64,000 bases of DNA, from contig OX442314.1 of assembly GCA_949358305.1 (NCBI GenBank), positions 3,041,087 to 3,105,086 of the forward strand, read 5' to 3'. Source of the stretch: Strigamia acuminata. Taxonomy: Eukaryota; Arthropoda; Chilopoda; Geophilomorpha; Linotaeniidae. The notes below the pieces were generated by a model that was not told where the DNA came from, made no database searches, and saw nothing but the letters and a program-made list of their open reading frames with translations. How positions within the stretch are numbered: the first letter of the stretch is position 1; each line of letters opens with the position of its first letter. Below are positions 10,940 to 21,605 of this stretch, one piece after another. A program made the translations under genes and the position numbers.

Positions 10940-11280
10940 AATTTCACGACATGATTTCGGCCGATATTTCGGTAAACACCGATATCGGATCCGAAATTTT
11001 TTTGTGCGTGGTCGATACCGATATTGCCACGTTTCTAAAACGTTTCGTTTTAGAATAAAACGATACGTTTTCGAAACGCTTTCGAAACGTTTTCGAAGCA
11101 GTATATATGTAACTATATATGTAGGAGGTTACATTTAAATCACTTCGACCCCCTGTCATTTGTTATGTCGCGTAAGCACCCTCGGCCGATAATCGGTTGC
11201 CGATTATCGGTATCGGCGATACTACCAAATATCGATATCGGTCTGTAGTGTTGTAATAGGCCACTAGATGGCGTTAGTGA
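10940..11280. repeat. Degenerate palindromic CCGATATCGG-rich stretch
   Basis: Repeated short dyads such as gccgatatttcgg, accgatatcggatccg, gccgataatcgg and cgatatcggt, together with a run of cgaaacg/cgttttcgaa words at 11030-11100. No terminal repeats or target duplication could be fixed, so the element type is unknown. Confidence 0.45.
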
Positions 11281-11302
11281 TCAAGGCCGATGACAAGGCC
11301 GT

Positions 11303-12881
11303 TTAGAGAATTAAAGAGCACTTGCTAGCGAGCATTGGAATGGAGCGCATGTCAGTCATTTCACACAATATCACACGGTCAAAGTCTAATTTTAAATTAC
11401 GTCTGATCTTCTTTTCCATTTCGATAAACAACAACTCTTTGTAGAAGAATTCATCTTTGTCTTTCGGCATGGCTTTTGGTTTAGTCGCATATTTCTTTGT
11501 TCTCACATTCGTTTTCGGCTTCTTGGCTAGCGGTTCTGCATTCATTGAATTAATCGTTATTACTTCCTGATTGATTAATTGATTAAATCACCGTCTGTTG
11601 GGGAGACGTTCCAGCTGGCATTTAACTCCTGCATGCTTGGCGTCAAGTGGTAGTTGTGTTTGTACATCACATTTAATAAATCGGCGTGGTATGCATATTT
11701 AAACTGGTTTAGGAGGTATCGATCGACGTGGGTTTGGTACGATATACTCATAGGTCGTAGGTCGTCGTTGAAAAAGTTATCCGGGTCCGGGAACATCTCC
11801 AAGAACTTCTCGACGCTGAAGTCGCTGCAAAACGAACATTAAAATTGAAAAAAATAATTAAAAACCTTCTCTTGTATCATAAAAATATTTCGAATGCATA
11901 AAACAACAAAAAACCTTTCCACATTTTCCACATTTTTCCGTTTTGTCGCCGTTCGTTGAACTTCCGCCAACTTCGGATAATTCCGATTGTCCATCCACTT
12001 GTTGACCGTCTCGTTGATGTAATTTACATCGTTCTCGACGAAATACCGCAGATACTCGGGATCCGCGTCCGGGAAAAGTTCTAAAATTGATCCCACTTTC
12101 TTCATCGCCATCGATTCATCATTCCGGGCGCTCCGAACGTCATTCGCCGCAGGAAACGGCGCCGGCCCGTTCATTCCGAGTAATTCAGTTACTACGATGC
12201 GAACTCGGTCCGGATTTGCGTGGTGCGCCTCCAAGTACGCCAAGATCTCCTCATTGCACTTGTTTCGCACGACTTTGCTAACCACTTCCACGTCTTTCAT
12301 CAATTCGGCGTATTTGTCCGCTTTCTGTTCTTCCGGGATGTTGAACGGCGTTTCTTCGGGTTCCTTTTGCCATTTGGCGATCATCCGATTGATCACGATG
12401 TTCGTCCTGTTGGCGTTCGCGCTCACTTGTTCCAGCAACGCGAAAACCTCGTTCGGATCTACTATGAAATCCGGATAGAGTTCGCGAAGCTTGTTAACGA
12501 TCAAAGCTACTTCCTATGTTTAAATTAAATCTCTTTTAATTATTGTTTGATAGTTTCGATTAATCTAAAATCAAATACTTGTGTGATGTCTTTTTCAACT
12601 TCTGGCGCGGGCGCAAAGGCGATCGTGCCGGCTATGTTCGAACGATCCGCAATGTCGTCGCCGTCACCGTTTTCTTCAACTGCGTAGTGTGTCGCGGTCG
12701 AAACTGCAATCACCCCGGGAATGTCATCGTCTTCGTAGTCATCGTCTTCGTCGTCGAGTTTGATGTCGTTTTCAGCTTCTGACGCGGGCGCAACGGCAGT
12801 GTTCGGACGATCCTCATTTTCGTTTCTGTTCATCGTCGTCGTGTCGCTGTGCCGTGATTTTAAAAATTCATTTTTTTTCAT
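11303..12881 (-). pseudogene. RNF216/TRIAD3-like gene lacking the RBR catalytic part
   Basis: Exons read 12881 to about 12585 (acidic; EDDDYEDDDIPG), 12513 to about 11908 and about 11829 to 11303. Landmarks: VNKLRELYPDF and LELFPDADPEYLRYFV (two UBA/CUE-like helical repeats), MDNRNYP, LEMFPDPDNFFND, and a stretch ending KKPKTNVRTKKYATKPKA. The order matches the N-terminal half of RNF216/TRIAD3, an RBR E3 ubiquitin ligase. After about residue 400 a stop follows where RING1-IBR-RING2 should begin; no RBR domain lies downstream. A frame break at about 11560 (repeated ttaatcaat words) must be spanned to keep the C-terminal piece in frame. The gene is therefore probably broken; a separately functioning short protein cannot be excluded. 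Confidence 0.6.
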
Positions 12882-13114
12882 CGATTTTCATGATTAAATT
12901 AAGAAATCGAGCCAGTAATTTATTGATATGTGAAAGAAACGGAAAAAAAAGCCGAAAGGCTCTTAGCCCTTTTCGACGATATTCGAAAATAAGAGCCGAA
13001 ACGAGCACGGCTCGATGAAATGAACTTGAAACTGCGCGCGCTGAACCCGCGCCGCTGTGTTTTATTTGTGTTTGTTTGTTGATACAAAGTTGAATTCCGT
13101 CGGCAGATGGACCG

Positions 13115-13222
13115 CTAGACGGAGATCGATCGGTCGCAACCATTCGACCAACAAAAACGAAATGCGCCTCCGTATTTCCAGTCGAAGATAAAAACCAAAC
13201 GGCTTTCTCGAACTCCGTGAAA
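13115..13222 (+). repeat. Dispersed repeat, copy 1
   Basis: Begins ggagatcgatcggtcgcaac and includes cgcctccgtatttccagtcg and aaaaccaaacggctttctcg. Nearly identical sequence lies at 21740-21850. It abuts the RNF216-like RBR remnant. Confidence 0.8.
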
Positions 13223-13239
13223 CACAAAGTAAACAAATA

Positions 13240-13640
13240 CTCCTAGCCGATGCAGTTCATCATCGACACCTGAAAGTGAGTTGAAATGCGATTGATTAAC
13301 TTTTGTGACTCATCAATCATTAACTCACCCTCCGTTTTCGAAATGCTTGTAGTCTTTGATGGCCTCGTGACACACGTAGCTGAAGGTGTTTCGGTTCTTT
13401 GCAAAGTCTTTTTAAAGAAAATTAATGAAGACTTAAAAACAATTTTTTGTTTTTATTAATTTTCTTTTCACCTGCACGTCACTTTGGGAAATTCCGGGTT
13501 GAGGCAGCGAAAGATCTTGACGTTGGCGTTTGGCATGGCGGTGCAGAAGGAGCAGTGCGGACACCATTCGAGGTCCGTGTTTCTTACCAGTTGCACATAA
13601 AAACCAAACGGCTCGGACTCCATGAAACACAGAGCAACAG
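13240..13640 (-). pseudogene. RBR (IBR and RING2) remnants of an RNF216-like gene
   Basis: On the minus strand about 13610-13490 reads LEWCPHCSFCTAMPNA and then KIFRCLNPEFPKVTCR, an IBR-type cysteine pattern, followed by a donor-like site. A second piece at about 13410-13330 reads NTFSYVCHEAIKDYKHFEN, matching the end of RING2 but with several expected cysteines replaced. A third short piece near 13260 reads SMMNC before a stop. The pieces lie upstream, not downstream, of the N-terminal part at 11303-12881, and their flanks are a repeat shared with the SPRTN-like locus. They are remnants of a tandem copy or of a rearrangement. Confidence 0.55.
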
Positions 13641-13690
13641 AGTAAACGAATCAATTTTAAAACACAAAGTTTCTAATCAGTTTTGTTTTA
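13598..13690 (+). repeat. Dispersed repeat, copy 2 (3' part)
   Basis: Shares ataaaaaccaaacggc, ccatgaaacacagagc and the tail attttaaaacacaaagtttc with the copy at 21810-21900, and partly with copy 1. It begins exactly where the IBR remnant ends. Confidence 0.75.
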
Positions 13691-13740
13691 GTTCGTAAAA
13701 CTCTCTTCTTTGTTTATTTTAATATTGCTAACATTTTTAT

Positions 13741-14050
13741 TTTTATGCTGGAGCCCAAGGTTTGCACACTTTTGGCCCTTTCCTCATTAGCTATCCGCAT
13801 TTGCACAACAAATTGAATGCCCGGATGTTGTAACGCTCCACCAAGTTGCCTCGAAGAAACCACAAGGATTTGCGATTTTGGACAACTCAACCTGTTGTCA
13901 AGTGCTAATCGTTTTTAATCCGCTCAAATGGTTTATCTTGCACGCACTGGCTGTCATTGGACTCTCAAGGGCCAGATCTACGTAACTCTGTCAGATTCTG
14001 TGATAAATACAATTAGGAGAATTAAAACGAAGAATGTCGCACATTTTCCA
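13741..14050. other. Spacer without recognisable feature
   Basis: About 300 bp of mixed sequence (for example ggagcccaaggtttgcacac). No supported exon, RNA gene or repeat was recognised. Confidence 0.4.
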
Positions 14051-14375
14051 TTAATGTGCACGCAAATTTTACGGACAAAATACATTTTATAACAGAAAAA
14101 TGCACTTTTTTGTCGGATAAAGCATTTTTGTCTGAAAACTGTTTTTTTTTCTTAGAATATTGTATTTTTTCTGCAAATCCATTTTTTTTTTTACCTCAAA
14201 ATGCATTTTTCTGTTCGCAAATGCATTTGTCTATCTGTAAAGCATTTTTCTATTTTTAAATACATTTTTCTATCTGCAAATGCATTTTTTCATTTGCAAA
14301 TACTTTGTTTCACCTCAAAATGCATTTAACTGTCTGCATAAACACTTTTTGGCTTGAAAATACACTTTTCTGCTA
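14051..14375. repeat. A/T-tract minisatellite, about 20-bp spacing
   Basis: Degenerate units of type aaatgcatttttctgtctgc repeat about every 20-30 bp, resembling the intronic arrays of ADSS. Confidence 0.7.
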
Positions 14376-14664
14376 AAAAAAAAAGGGGTCATTTCTGAAA
14401 TTTTAATATTTAGTCTATCCTTCTTCGAATTTAATAATTTTTCGTCTTTATTAACAATAAATTCAAGTTCCGTCACTGTCATTGTGAGGTCGGTTCCCTT
14501 TTGATACTCACTTTCAACTTGTGACCACTAATTTGAAGTAAAAATTCGAAATCAACATTTGGACTTGAAATCGGCAGCATTGGGAATGTCAATACTTTCT
14601 TTGCACATTTATCTTTTAAACATTTATAATTGGTTTTGTCTCAAACTGAGTGGTTAATTTGTCT

Positions 14665-14940
14665 AATCCTCGACAGCAAGTAAGTCCAGTTTTTCACGTT
14701 TTTTCTCGTTTTATTTCTCGTTTTTTGGGTTTTTTCCCGATTTTATGCCATTTTAATGGAAACTTTTTTTCCCAGCCTTTTCCAGCGGCCTCCTGCGGTC
14801 CTCGACAGCAAGTAAGTCCGGTTTTTCACGTTTTTTCTCGTTTTATTTCTCGTTTTTTGGGTTTTTTTTTCGATTTTATGCCATTTTAATGGAAATTTTT
14901 TTTTCCCAGCCTTTTCCAGCGGTCTGCGGTCCTCGGTTTT
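14665..14940 (+). repeat. Two tandem copies of a 130-bp unit with splice-like ends
   Basis: The unit from cctcgacagcaagtaagtcc through ttttctcgttttatttctcg to cagccttttccagcggc occurs twice, at about 14667-14800 and 14800-14935. Each contains a donor-like CAAGTAAGTCC and an acceptor-like TTTTTTTCCCAG bounding a 36-bp GC-richer segment, so it may be a duplicated mini-exon plus intron. No gene was assigned. Confidence 0.65.
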
Positions 14941-15119
14941 TAATAAACTATCCACAATCTTTAGATAGTTTAATAAAAAGTTAAATTTATATCTGTAGGA
15001 TTTTCAAATGATGACTGCAGCTTGTTTCGACCGCCCAAAGGCCTCTGGACAGCCCCCGACTGCCCCCGACTGTGGTGACACTGGAAGGTGAGATGGCCTT
15101 TGTTTTGTTTTGTATTTCT

Positions 15120-15540
15120 AAGCCTTTTTGTGCATTTTTTGGCATGAAAGTTGCAATTTTTAGTAGTAAAATTGCATTTTTGGTGCGGAAATTGCTTTTT
15201 TTGGCAGAAAAATTGCATTTTTGATAGGAAAATTTCAATTTTTGAGAAGAAAATTGCATTTTTTGGCACGAAAATGGCATTTTTGGTAGGAAAATTGCAA
15301 TTTTCGAGATTAAAATAGCATTTTTTGGCAGGAAAATTGCATTTTTGGCACAAAAATTGCAATTTTCGAAATTAAAATTGCATTTTTTGGCAGGAAAATT
15401 GCATTTTTGGCACGAAAATGGCATTTTTCGTAAGAAAATTGCAATTTTCTAGATTAAAATTGCATTTTTTGGCAGGAAAATTGCATTTTTGACAAGAAAA
15501 TGGCATTTTTGGTAGGAAAATTGCAAAATTGCAATTGCTG
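15120..15540. repeat. About 20-bp minisatellite upstream of the SPRTN-like gene
   Basis: About 20 units of type tttttggcaggaaaattgca and tttttggcacgaaaatggca with an interspersed gattaaaat variant. The unit family is the same as in ADSS intron 6. Confidence 0.9.
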
Positions 15541-15676
15541 CCCCTGCGCTCATCACTTTCCTGCACGACTAAACAAACAAGTCTACGACTAATTGTTGGT
15601 ATTTTTTTTGATTTTCACTCTCCAGAGAGCGCCACTGTTTCAATGGCGTGAGCCCAACCGATATACGGGTTCGTGT

Positions 15677-15703
15677 TTACCGCCTATCCAGGCGGTAACA
15701 AAC
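15677..15703. promoter_or_regulatory. GC-rich hairpin just upstream of the SPRTN-like ATG
   Basis: ttaccgcc, a 6-nt loop tatcca, and ggcggtaa form an 8-bp perfect inverted repeat ending about 10 bp before the ATG at 15711. It could be a protein-binding dyad or a 5' UTR hairpin. Confidence 0.4.
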
Positions 15704-16213
15704 GGTAAATATGTACGAAGACATTGATTTAGCGCTGGCATTACAAATGCAGGAGGAAGAAAAACGATCGATGAACGAAAATATTCCCAAAAATAATCCT
15801 GGTATGACGGAATCGACACGAAACAGAAACCGAATAAATTATTTATTTATTCGTCTCCAGATCAGAAATCTATCGTCGATTCTTGTTGGGAAACCATCGA
15901 CCCTGCACCCGACGTGCACCGCCTCTTCCTCCAATTCAACGACGAATACTTTTGGGGAAAACTCGTCGGCGTCGAAGTCAAATGGAGTCCCCGCATGACC
16001 CTGTGCAGAATATCACTCAATCTCGATTCATTTCTTCAATTAATCAATTAATTTTAAAGGTGCGCGGGCCTGTGCTGCTACGAGGGCCGTGGCGGGCTGT
16101 GCTCGGTGCGATTGAGCCAACCGTTGCTCAAATTGCGTCCGCGCAAAGACCTGGTGGAGACACTATTGCACGAAATGATCCACGCCTATTTGTTCGTCAC
16201 CGCCAACAATAAG

Positions 16214-16438
16214 TGTTGTGTAACCTTGACTTCATATATTTAATACCAATAATGGAAAATGTCGGAAACAATGTGAATAACTAAGAATGATTTTGTACGA
16301 GGCAAATCCGTGTGTAACCTAGCAATAAAAAGAAACAGAACGATTCATTCCATGTTCGTAGCTACAGAGGGATGTTGATATATAGAGTCTGAGTCAATTA
16401 TTCGTAACGAAACCAACTTATTTGGGACATATTCTACA
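16214..16438 (+). repeat. 5' LTR of the SPRTN-inserted Ty3/gypsy element
   Basis: 225 bp, TG...CA ends, contains aataaaaagaaac as a possible polyadenylation region. It matches the 3' LTR base for base as read. Confidence 0.95.
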
Positions 16439-16613
16439 ATGGTATCCACGATGCTTGGAAGATTCCTGTGAAGAATACGGTTTTTGAAGAAGTCAGGTTT
16501 TTGAGAGCAGCCAAACGTCGTTCCGGATCGAATAGTCCTGGAACACGGGTGTTCCAGGAAGTTTGGACAGTAAGCCAAGCGATTCTTAGTTTGACTGTAG
16601 AGGAAGGAAGACG

Positions 16614-19600
16614 ATGGCGCAGCTTATGCTAGGCAGCTTGCTGCCGTTTGCGGGATCGTCGCTGCAGGAATGGATCTCGTGGCGGGAAACCTTTACCATG
16701 TTCGTGGCGCTGAACGACGTGGCCGACGATAAGCAGGTCCCCCTGTTACTGACGACAGTGGGGACGATCACGTACGACAGGATGAAACGTCTGGTCGCGC
16801 CAAAGTTGTTGGCGACAATGAAGGTAGAAGAGATTCTCGAGGCGATGGACACTTACTATAGTTCAGTTGACACGCCGTATATGGCTCGGCAGAAGTTGGG
16901 GGCGAAGCGGCGGCTCGAAGGTGAATCGGTGGAGAAATTCATCGCAGAGCTCAGAGTCATGGCACAGAGATGTAACTTCGCGACCAAGACGGAGGTAGAC
17001 AGCGCAATTATAGACCAAGTTATCAGGGGAACCAGGAACACGACTTTAGTACGGGAGATTTTGTTAAAAATGCCCATTACAGTTAGCGAAATGACAAAAC
17101 TCGCAGTCGCGCATGAGATGGCGCATATGGCCGCGACGGGGACGGAGGAACCGCTGCCAGTACTGGAGGTAGCGCGAGCGTCATCGTCAGCGGTGCTACA
17201 GTTGGCGTCGGGACTCCGAAGAGCGCCTCAGAGAGGACGAGGATCGCCAGGTTTTTTTCGCGGCACGCAGGGACGTGCGCAGCGAGGTGGAGCGGCGCAA
17301 CTATCGAGGGGCGGACCGGCGGCGGGCGGTGGCCGCGGGCTGCCACCTATGAAGAGAGATGGTACTCCGGTGAGATGTTTTCGTTGCGGTGGGCCCCATT
17401 ACGTGCGGGACTGCCCTTTTGAATACGTGCAAAGTGGTCCCCCTGTTACGGATGGTTCGGGAGGAACGCGAGCTTCGTCTGTATGGTCGAAGAAGAATGC
17501 CGTAGCCAGAGAAGTGGATTGTCAGCCGTCGTTCCCCTCTGAAGAGAAAGTCGGTTTCACTGCGGGCGCAGCTGCCGATGATGATTGGAAGCAGTTGCGA
17601 GTGCCGGTGAACGAGCTACACGAAGAAGAGGAGGACTTTGCATTGTTTCAGCTGCAAGCCAGCAGTTTAAAGCAGCCGCCTTTGATGGTTCAGGTGAAGC
17701 TGAATAATAGACTGTTCGACATGCAACTGGACACAGGGAGTGAGAAATCAGTCATTAATATCGCAGATTTTAATACGTTGTTAGTACAAGGGCTGGCCAC
17801 GATGCAGCAGATCAGACAAATTGGGACGCGCCTTTTTGCGTATCAACATCAGCCAATAGAAGTTTTTGGCACGATCCAGTTACAAGTAGACATAGCGGGA
17901 GTGAGACGGGTGGCGGACTTCACTATTGTGGGTCGCCGTGGTCCGAGTCTGCTTGGGCGCGATTTGGTTCATTTGTTTGGTTTGGCGCTGATGTTGAAAG
18001 CGTCCAGCCAGCGGTCTGCAATGGAGAGCAGTAGCGACATTAATGAAAAACAACTTAAAACGATAAAGCAAATTGAAGAGAATAAAGATAATAGTGATGA
18101 AGTGGTACGTAAATTGGATGAAGTTTTGAAACGATGCATGAAGGTGTTTGATGAGGAGCTGGGAACGTATTCCGGAGAGCCGATCGAGTTGGTACTCAGG
18201 CCGGATGCTACTCCCAAGTTTTACAGGCCAAGGCCTGTCCCTTTCCCGTTGAGGGAAGCGGTGTCGTTAGAAATAGACAGGTTGGTGCAGCAAGGAGTTT
18301 TTAAGCCGGTGGCCTTTTCAGCTTGGGCAACCCCTTTGGTGACAGTTCGAAAGAAAGACGGCGGCGTGAGGTTGTGCGGGGATTACCGCTCGACGGTGAA
18401 CTCCAGCCTCCAGCCGGACCCCTACCCGCTGCCGAAAATCTCGGACTTGTTGGCTTCGATTGGGAGAGCGAGAATTTTCTCAACGTTGGATTTGAAGCAA
18501 GCATACTTACAAGTACCTTTATCAGAGAAATCGGCGATGATAGCAGCAGTAAATACGATTAGGGGGCTGATGGCCGTCACAAGACTGCCATTTGGCACCA
18601 TGCCTTCAGCCGGTATTTTCCAAAGAATCATGGAGTTGGTCCTTGCGGGGGTTCCTCGGATATTTATTTACCTCGACGACATTTTAATTGCGACGTGGTC
18701 GATGGAGGAGCACTTAGTGATACTGGAGTTAATTTTTACCAAGTTGATGAAGAAAGGTTTAAGGTTGGCCAGAGAAAAATGCTTATTTTGCAAAAAGGTG
18801 TTGAACTTTTTGGGTTTCCGCATATCTGAGGAAGGGGTGGAACCAATTTCGTCAAGAATCGAGGCGATTGTGAAGATGAAGGCACCTCATGATGTTAAGG
18901 GCTTGCGGACCTTCCTGGGAATTGTTGCATTTTATGCAAGTTTCGTTAGTAATTTGGCAACTCGGGCAGCCCCACTTTACGAGCTGTTATGCGCAGACGT
19001 GGCCTGGTTGTGGAATGAGAGACGGCAGAAGTCTTTTGATGGAGTGAAGAGTGCATTGACAAACGCACCCATCCTTACCTTTTATGATTTGGACAGACCG
19101 GTCGTGGTGGCAACTGACGCCTCACCTTACGGGGTGGGGGCAGTTTTGGCCCATTTGGATGACCAGTTACGTGAACTGCCGGTAGCATATGCGTCCAGGT
19201 CCCTCAACAGGGCGGAGGTAAACTACGCTCAAATCGATCGTGAGGCCCTTTCCATAATTTTTGCGGTGAAAAAGTTTCATTCCTACTTGATGGGCAGACG
19301 TTTTACTGTGTTCACTGACCATAAACCCTTGTTGGGTATATTGGGACCAGACAAGCCAATACCGGTGGTGATTAGCCCGCGAATGATGCGCTGGGCTTTA
19401 ACACTAGCAGCATATGATTACACCTTATGCTACAGGAAAGGTGAAGATAATCAAAATGCTGATGTTTTGAGCAGGTTTCCAGTTGATCCGCCAGACAGAG
19501 AGAGGGAGGAATATCCGTTATTTTTGGTGGACCTCCAAAGAGAAGATCTTTTACTGGCAAAGGATGTGGCGCAGGCAACGGAATCTGATAATGACCTGAA

Positions 19601-21305
19601 GGTGGTGACGGCAGCAATGAGAACGGGTGACAAATCACGTTTACAAGAGGCCCCAGCTTTAAAATTCTTTTTGGAGAATTATGACGAATTTAGTCTGGTC
19701 CTGGGTGTCCTTCTGTGGGGGCAGAGAGTTGTAATGCCGAAAGAATTGCGTCCCCAGATGCTGAAGTTGCTGCACGAAGGCCACCCCGGCATTGTGGCGA
19801 TGAAAAAGAGGGCACGGAGCGTCGTATGGTGGGTGGGAATGTCGGCGGACATTGATGCTTTTGCTCAGCGGTGCGAATTATGCGCGCAGAATAGGACGAC
19901 ACCCCCGCGACTTACTCCAGTTTCATGGCCAAAAGCGGAAGCGCCTTGGCTCCGTGTCCACATTGACTATGCCGGCCCGATTTTGGCACACATGGTCCTG
20001 ATCCTGGCAGATGCTTATTCGGGCTGGATCGAGGCCCATGCGACCAAGACCGCCACTTCCTCATCAACGATTTGGATACTTCGCCGCATATTTAGTACTT
20101 TTGGGATTCCACATGTGGTTGTAAGTGATAATGGACCCCAGTTTGCGTCATCGGAATTTGAGCAGTTTTTGATGAAGAATGGGATTATTCACATTTTTTC
20201 ACCCCCGTACCATCCGGCCAGCAACGGTTTAGCAGAAAGGGCCGTGCGTTGGGTCAAGGAAAAGCTGGTCAAATTTCAAACTGGGAATATCGAGCTGAGG
20301 TTACTGCGGCTGTCCTTGTTTCAACATACGAATTTTAGAGGCAAGGGCGATAAGTCTCCGGCAATGGCTTTTATGGGGCGGCAACTTTTTACCCATATTG
20401 ATCTGGTCAAGCCAAGGACGGTCGAATGGGAGCCCAGAGGTGCAAGTCTTGCGAGAGTTTTTGAATTGGGTCAGGCGGTTTGGTGGAAAACTTTTCCGGC
20501 GATGAAACCGCCGTGGAAGGCTGGAGTGGTCATCGAGCGTAGAGGTGATGTGGTGTACGTGGTCAAGGATGTGGAGTCCGCTAAAGAGATGGTCAGACAC
20601 ATTAATCATTTGCGAAGACGAGAAGTGACAGATACGATTGGGGCAGAAATGCCACGAAATGCCACAACATTCCCAATGGTAACGCCGGAAACCCAAACCC
20701 CGCTAATTTTACCTACTATTTACAGAAGATTGGCGAAGCCAGCACCTCCACTTGCAGTCAGGCCAATAATTCCGCCGGTTGCGGATCCTCAACCACTTGA
20801 AATTGCAGCCGTGCCACCAATGGAGGTGGCACCGTTACCTGAGTTGGTTATGGATATTGCGGGCCTCTCAGCCCAGCCTGCAAGGGATTCGACGCTGCGA
20901 TTGTCAGCAGTTGGCATGACCCCGCCTGAAATTACGGAAGCTTTGGGAGGGCGAGTGGTCAGAGTGCCGATTGATCAGCACCCGTTGACTCCCCTCAGAT
21001 CGGTTGCTCGTGTCACAAGAAATTTAAACCCATTTTATCGTGAAGAGTCGTCTGGGGAGGAAGAAGTAGACGACGTCCAAGATTTAATTCCAGCTTATCA
21101 TCGGCCGCAATCCCAGCCAAGACAGTCCAAGCAGGGAACTAGGGTGGCCGATATGACGCGGTTAGAGCCAATACTGGACGAGACAGAGCCGATCGATGAT
21201 TTGATGCAGGCAGGAACTTCATCGACAGCGGATCCTGTAATGCAAGACTTACCAAGCAAGGAAAAGTTAAAGAGACGAAACTTTAAAAAGATTAGTTTTA
21301 ATTAA
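16614..21305 (+). CDS. Gag-Pol polyprotein, single ORF, Ty3/gypsy
   Basis: 1563 residues without interruption. In order: capsid-like Gag; a CCHC knuckle CFRCGGPHYVRDC near residue 253; an aspartic protease with LDTGSEKS near 372; reverse transcriptase with YLDDILIA near 685; RNase H with TDASPYGVGAVL near 832; integrase with an HHCC zinc module (HEGHPG...CELCAQN) near 1055 and the DDE residues in HIDYAGP, VSDNGPQF and GLAERAV; then a long C-terminal tail with Pro-rich and acidic parts. Gag and Pol are fused in one frame with no frameshift, as in several K02A2.6-like invertebrate elements. Everything needed for copying appears present. Confidence 0.95.
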   Translation: MAQLMLGSLLPFAGSSLQEWISWRETFTMFVALNDVADDKQVPLLLTTVGTITYDRMKRLVAPKLLATMKVEEILEAMDTYYSSVDTPYMARQKLGAKRRLEGESVEKFIAELRVMAQRCNFATKTEVDSAIIDQVIRGTRNTTLVREILLKMPITVSEMTKLAVAHEMAHMAATGTEEPLPVLEVARASSSAVLQLASGLRRAPQRGRGSPGFFRGTQGRAQRGGAAQLSRGGPAAGGGRGLPPMKRDGTPVRCFRCGGPHYVRDCPFEYVQSGPPVTDGSGGTRASSVWSKKNAVAREVDCQPSFPSEEKVGFTAGAAADDDWKQLRVPVNELHEEEEDFALFQLQASSLKQPPLMVQVKLNNRLFDMQLDTGSEKSVINIADFNTLLVQGLATMQQIRQIGTRLFAYQHQPIEVFGTIQLQVDIAGVRRVADFTIVGRRGPSLLGRDLVHLFGLALMLKASSQRSAMESSSDINEKQLKTIKQIEENKDNSDEVVRKLDEVLKRCMKVFDEELGTYSGEPIELVLRPDATPKFYRPRPVPFPLREAVSLEIDRLVQQGVFKPVAFSAWATPLVTVRKKDGGVRLCGDYRSTVNSSLQPDPYPLPKISDLLASIGRARIFSTLDLKQAYLQVPLSEKSAMIAAVNTIRGLMAVTRLPFGTMPSAGIFQRIMELVLAGVPRIFIYLDDILIATWSMEEHLVILELIFTKLMKKGLRLAREKCLFCKKVLNFLGFRISEEGVEPISSRIEAIVKMKAPHDVKGLRTFLGIVAFYASFVSNLATRAAPLYELLCADVAWLWNERRQKSFDGVKSALTNAPILTFYDLDRPVVVATDASPYGVGAVLAHLDDQLRELPVAYASRSLNRAEVNYAQIDREALSIIFAVKKFHSYLMGRRFTVFTDHKPLLGILGPDKPIPVVISPRMMRWALTLAAYDYTLCYRKGEDNQNADVLSRFPVDPPDREREEYPLFLVDLQREDLLLAKDVAQATESDNDLKVVTAAMRTGDKSRLQEAPALKFFLENYDEFSLVLGVLLWGQRVVMPKELRPQMLKLLHEGHPGIVAMKKRARSVVWWVGMSADIDAFAQRCELCAQNRTTPPRLTPVSWPKAEAPWLRVHIDYAGPILAHMVLILADAYSGWIEAHATKTATSSSTIWILRRIFSTFGIPHVVVSDNGPQFASSEFEQFLMKNGIIHIFSPPYHPASNGLAERAVRWVKEKLVKFQTGNIELRLLRLSLFQHTNFRGKGDKSPAMAFMGRQLFTHIDLVKPRTVEWEPRGASLARVFELGQAVWWKTFPAMKPPWKAGVVIERRGDVVYVVKDVESAKEMVRHINHLRRREVTDTIGAEMPRNATTFPMVTPETQTPLILPTIYRRLAKPAPPLAVRPIIPPVADPQPLEIAAVPPMEVAPLPELVMDIAGLSAQPARDSTLRLSAVGMTPPEITEALGGRVVRVPIDQHPLTPLRSVARVTRNLNPFYREESSGEEEVDDVQDLIPAYHRPQSQPRQSKQGTRVADMTRLEPILDETEPIDDLMQAGTSSTADPVMQDLPSKEKLKRRNFKKISFN

Positions 21306-21380
21306 AATTAGACAATATTGCAAAATTTAAAATGTATCGAACGTTACTATAGCTTTTACTGTAAATATGAAGTGGGGAGG

Positions 21381-21605
21381 TGTTGTGTAACCTTGACTTC
21401 ATATATTTAATACCAATAATGGAAAATGTCGGAAACAATGTGAATAACTAAGAATGATTTTGTACGAGGCAAATCCGTGTGTAACCTAGCAATAAAAAGA
21501 AACAGAACGATTCATTCCATGTTCGTAGCTACAGAGGGATGTTGATATATAGAGTCTGAGTCAATTATTCGTAACGAAACCAACTTATTTGGGACATATT
21601 CTACA
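21381..21605 (+). repeat. 3' LTR of the SPRTN-inserted Ty3/gypsy element
   Basis: 225 bp, preceded by the purine-rich tract ending at 21380 and followed by the target duplication ATAAG and the resumed SPRTN-like codons. Confidence 0.95.

Larger units (their letters stand above)
16214..21605 (+). mobile_element. Complete Ty3/gypsy LTR retrotransposon inserted in SPRTN-like exon 3
   Basis: LTRs at 16214-16438 and 21381-21605 are 225 bp, start TGTTGTGTAACC and end ATTCTACA, and appear identical by direct reading. The 5-bp duplication ATAAG flanks the element (16209-16213 and 21606-21610). A purine tract, agtggggagg, directly precedes the 3' LTR; a candidate primer site, tggtatccacgatgcttgg, starts 1-2 bp after the 5' LTR. 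The single ORF is intact. Identical LTRs and an intact ORF mean a very recent insertion and a probably active family. Confidence 0.95.
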
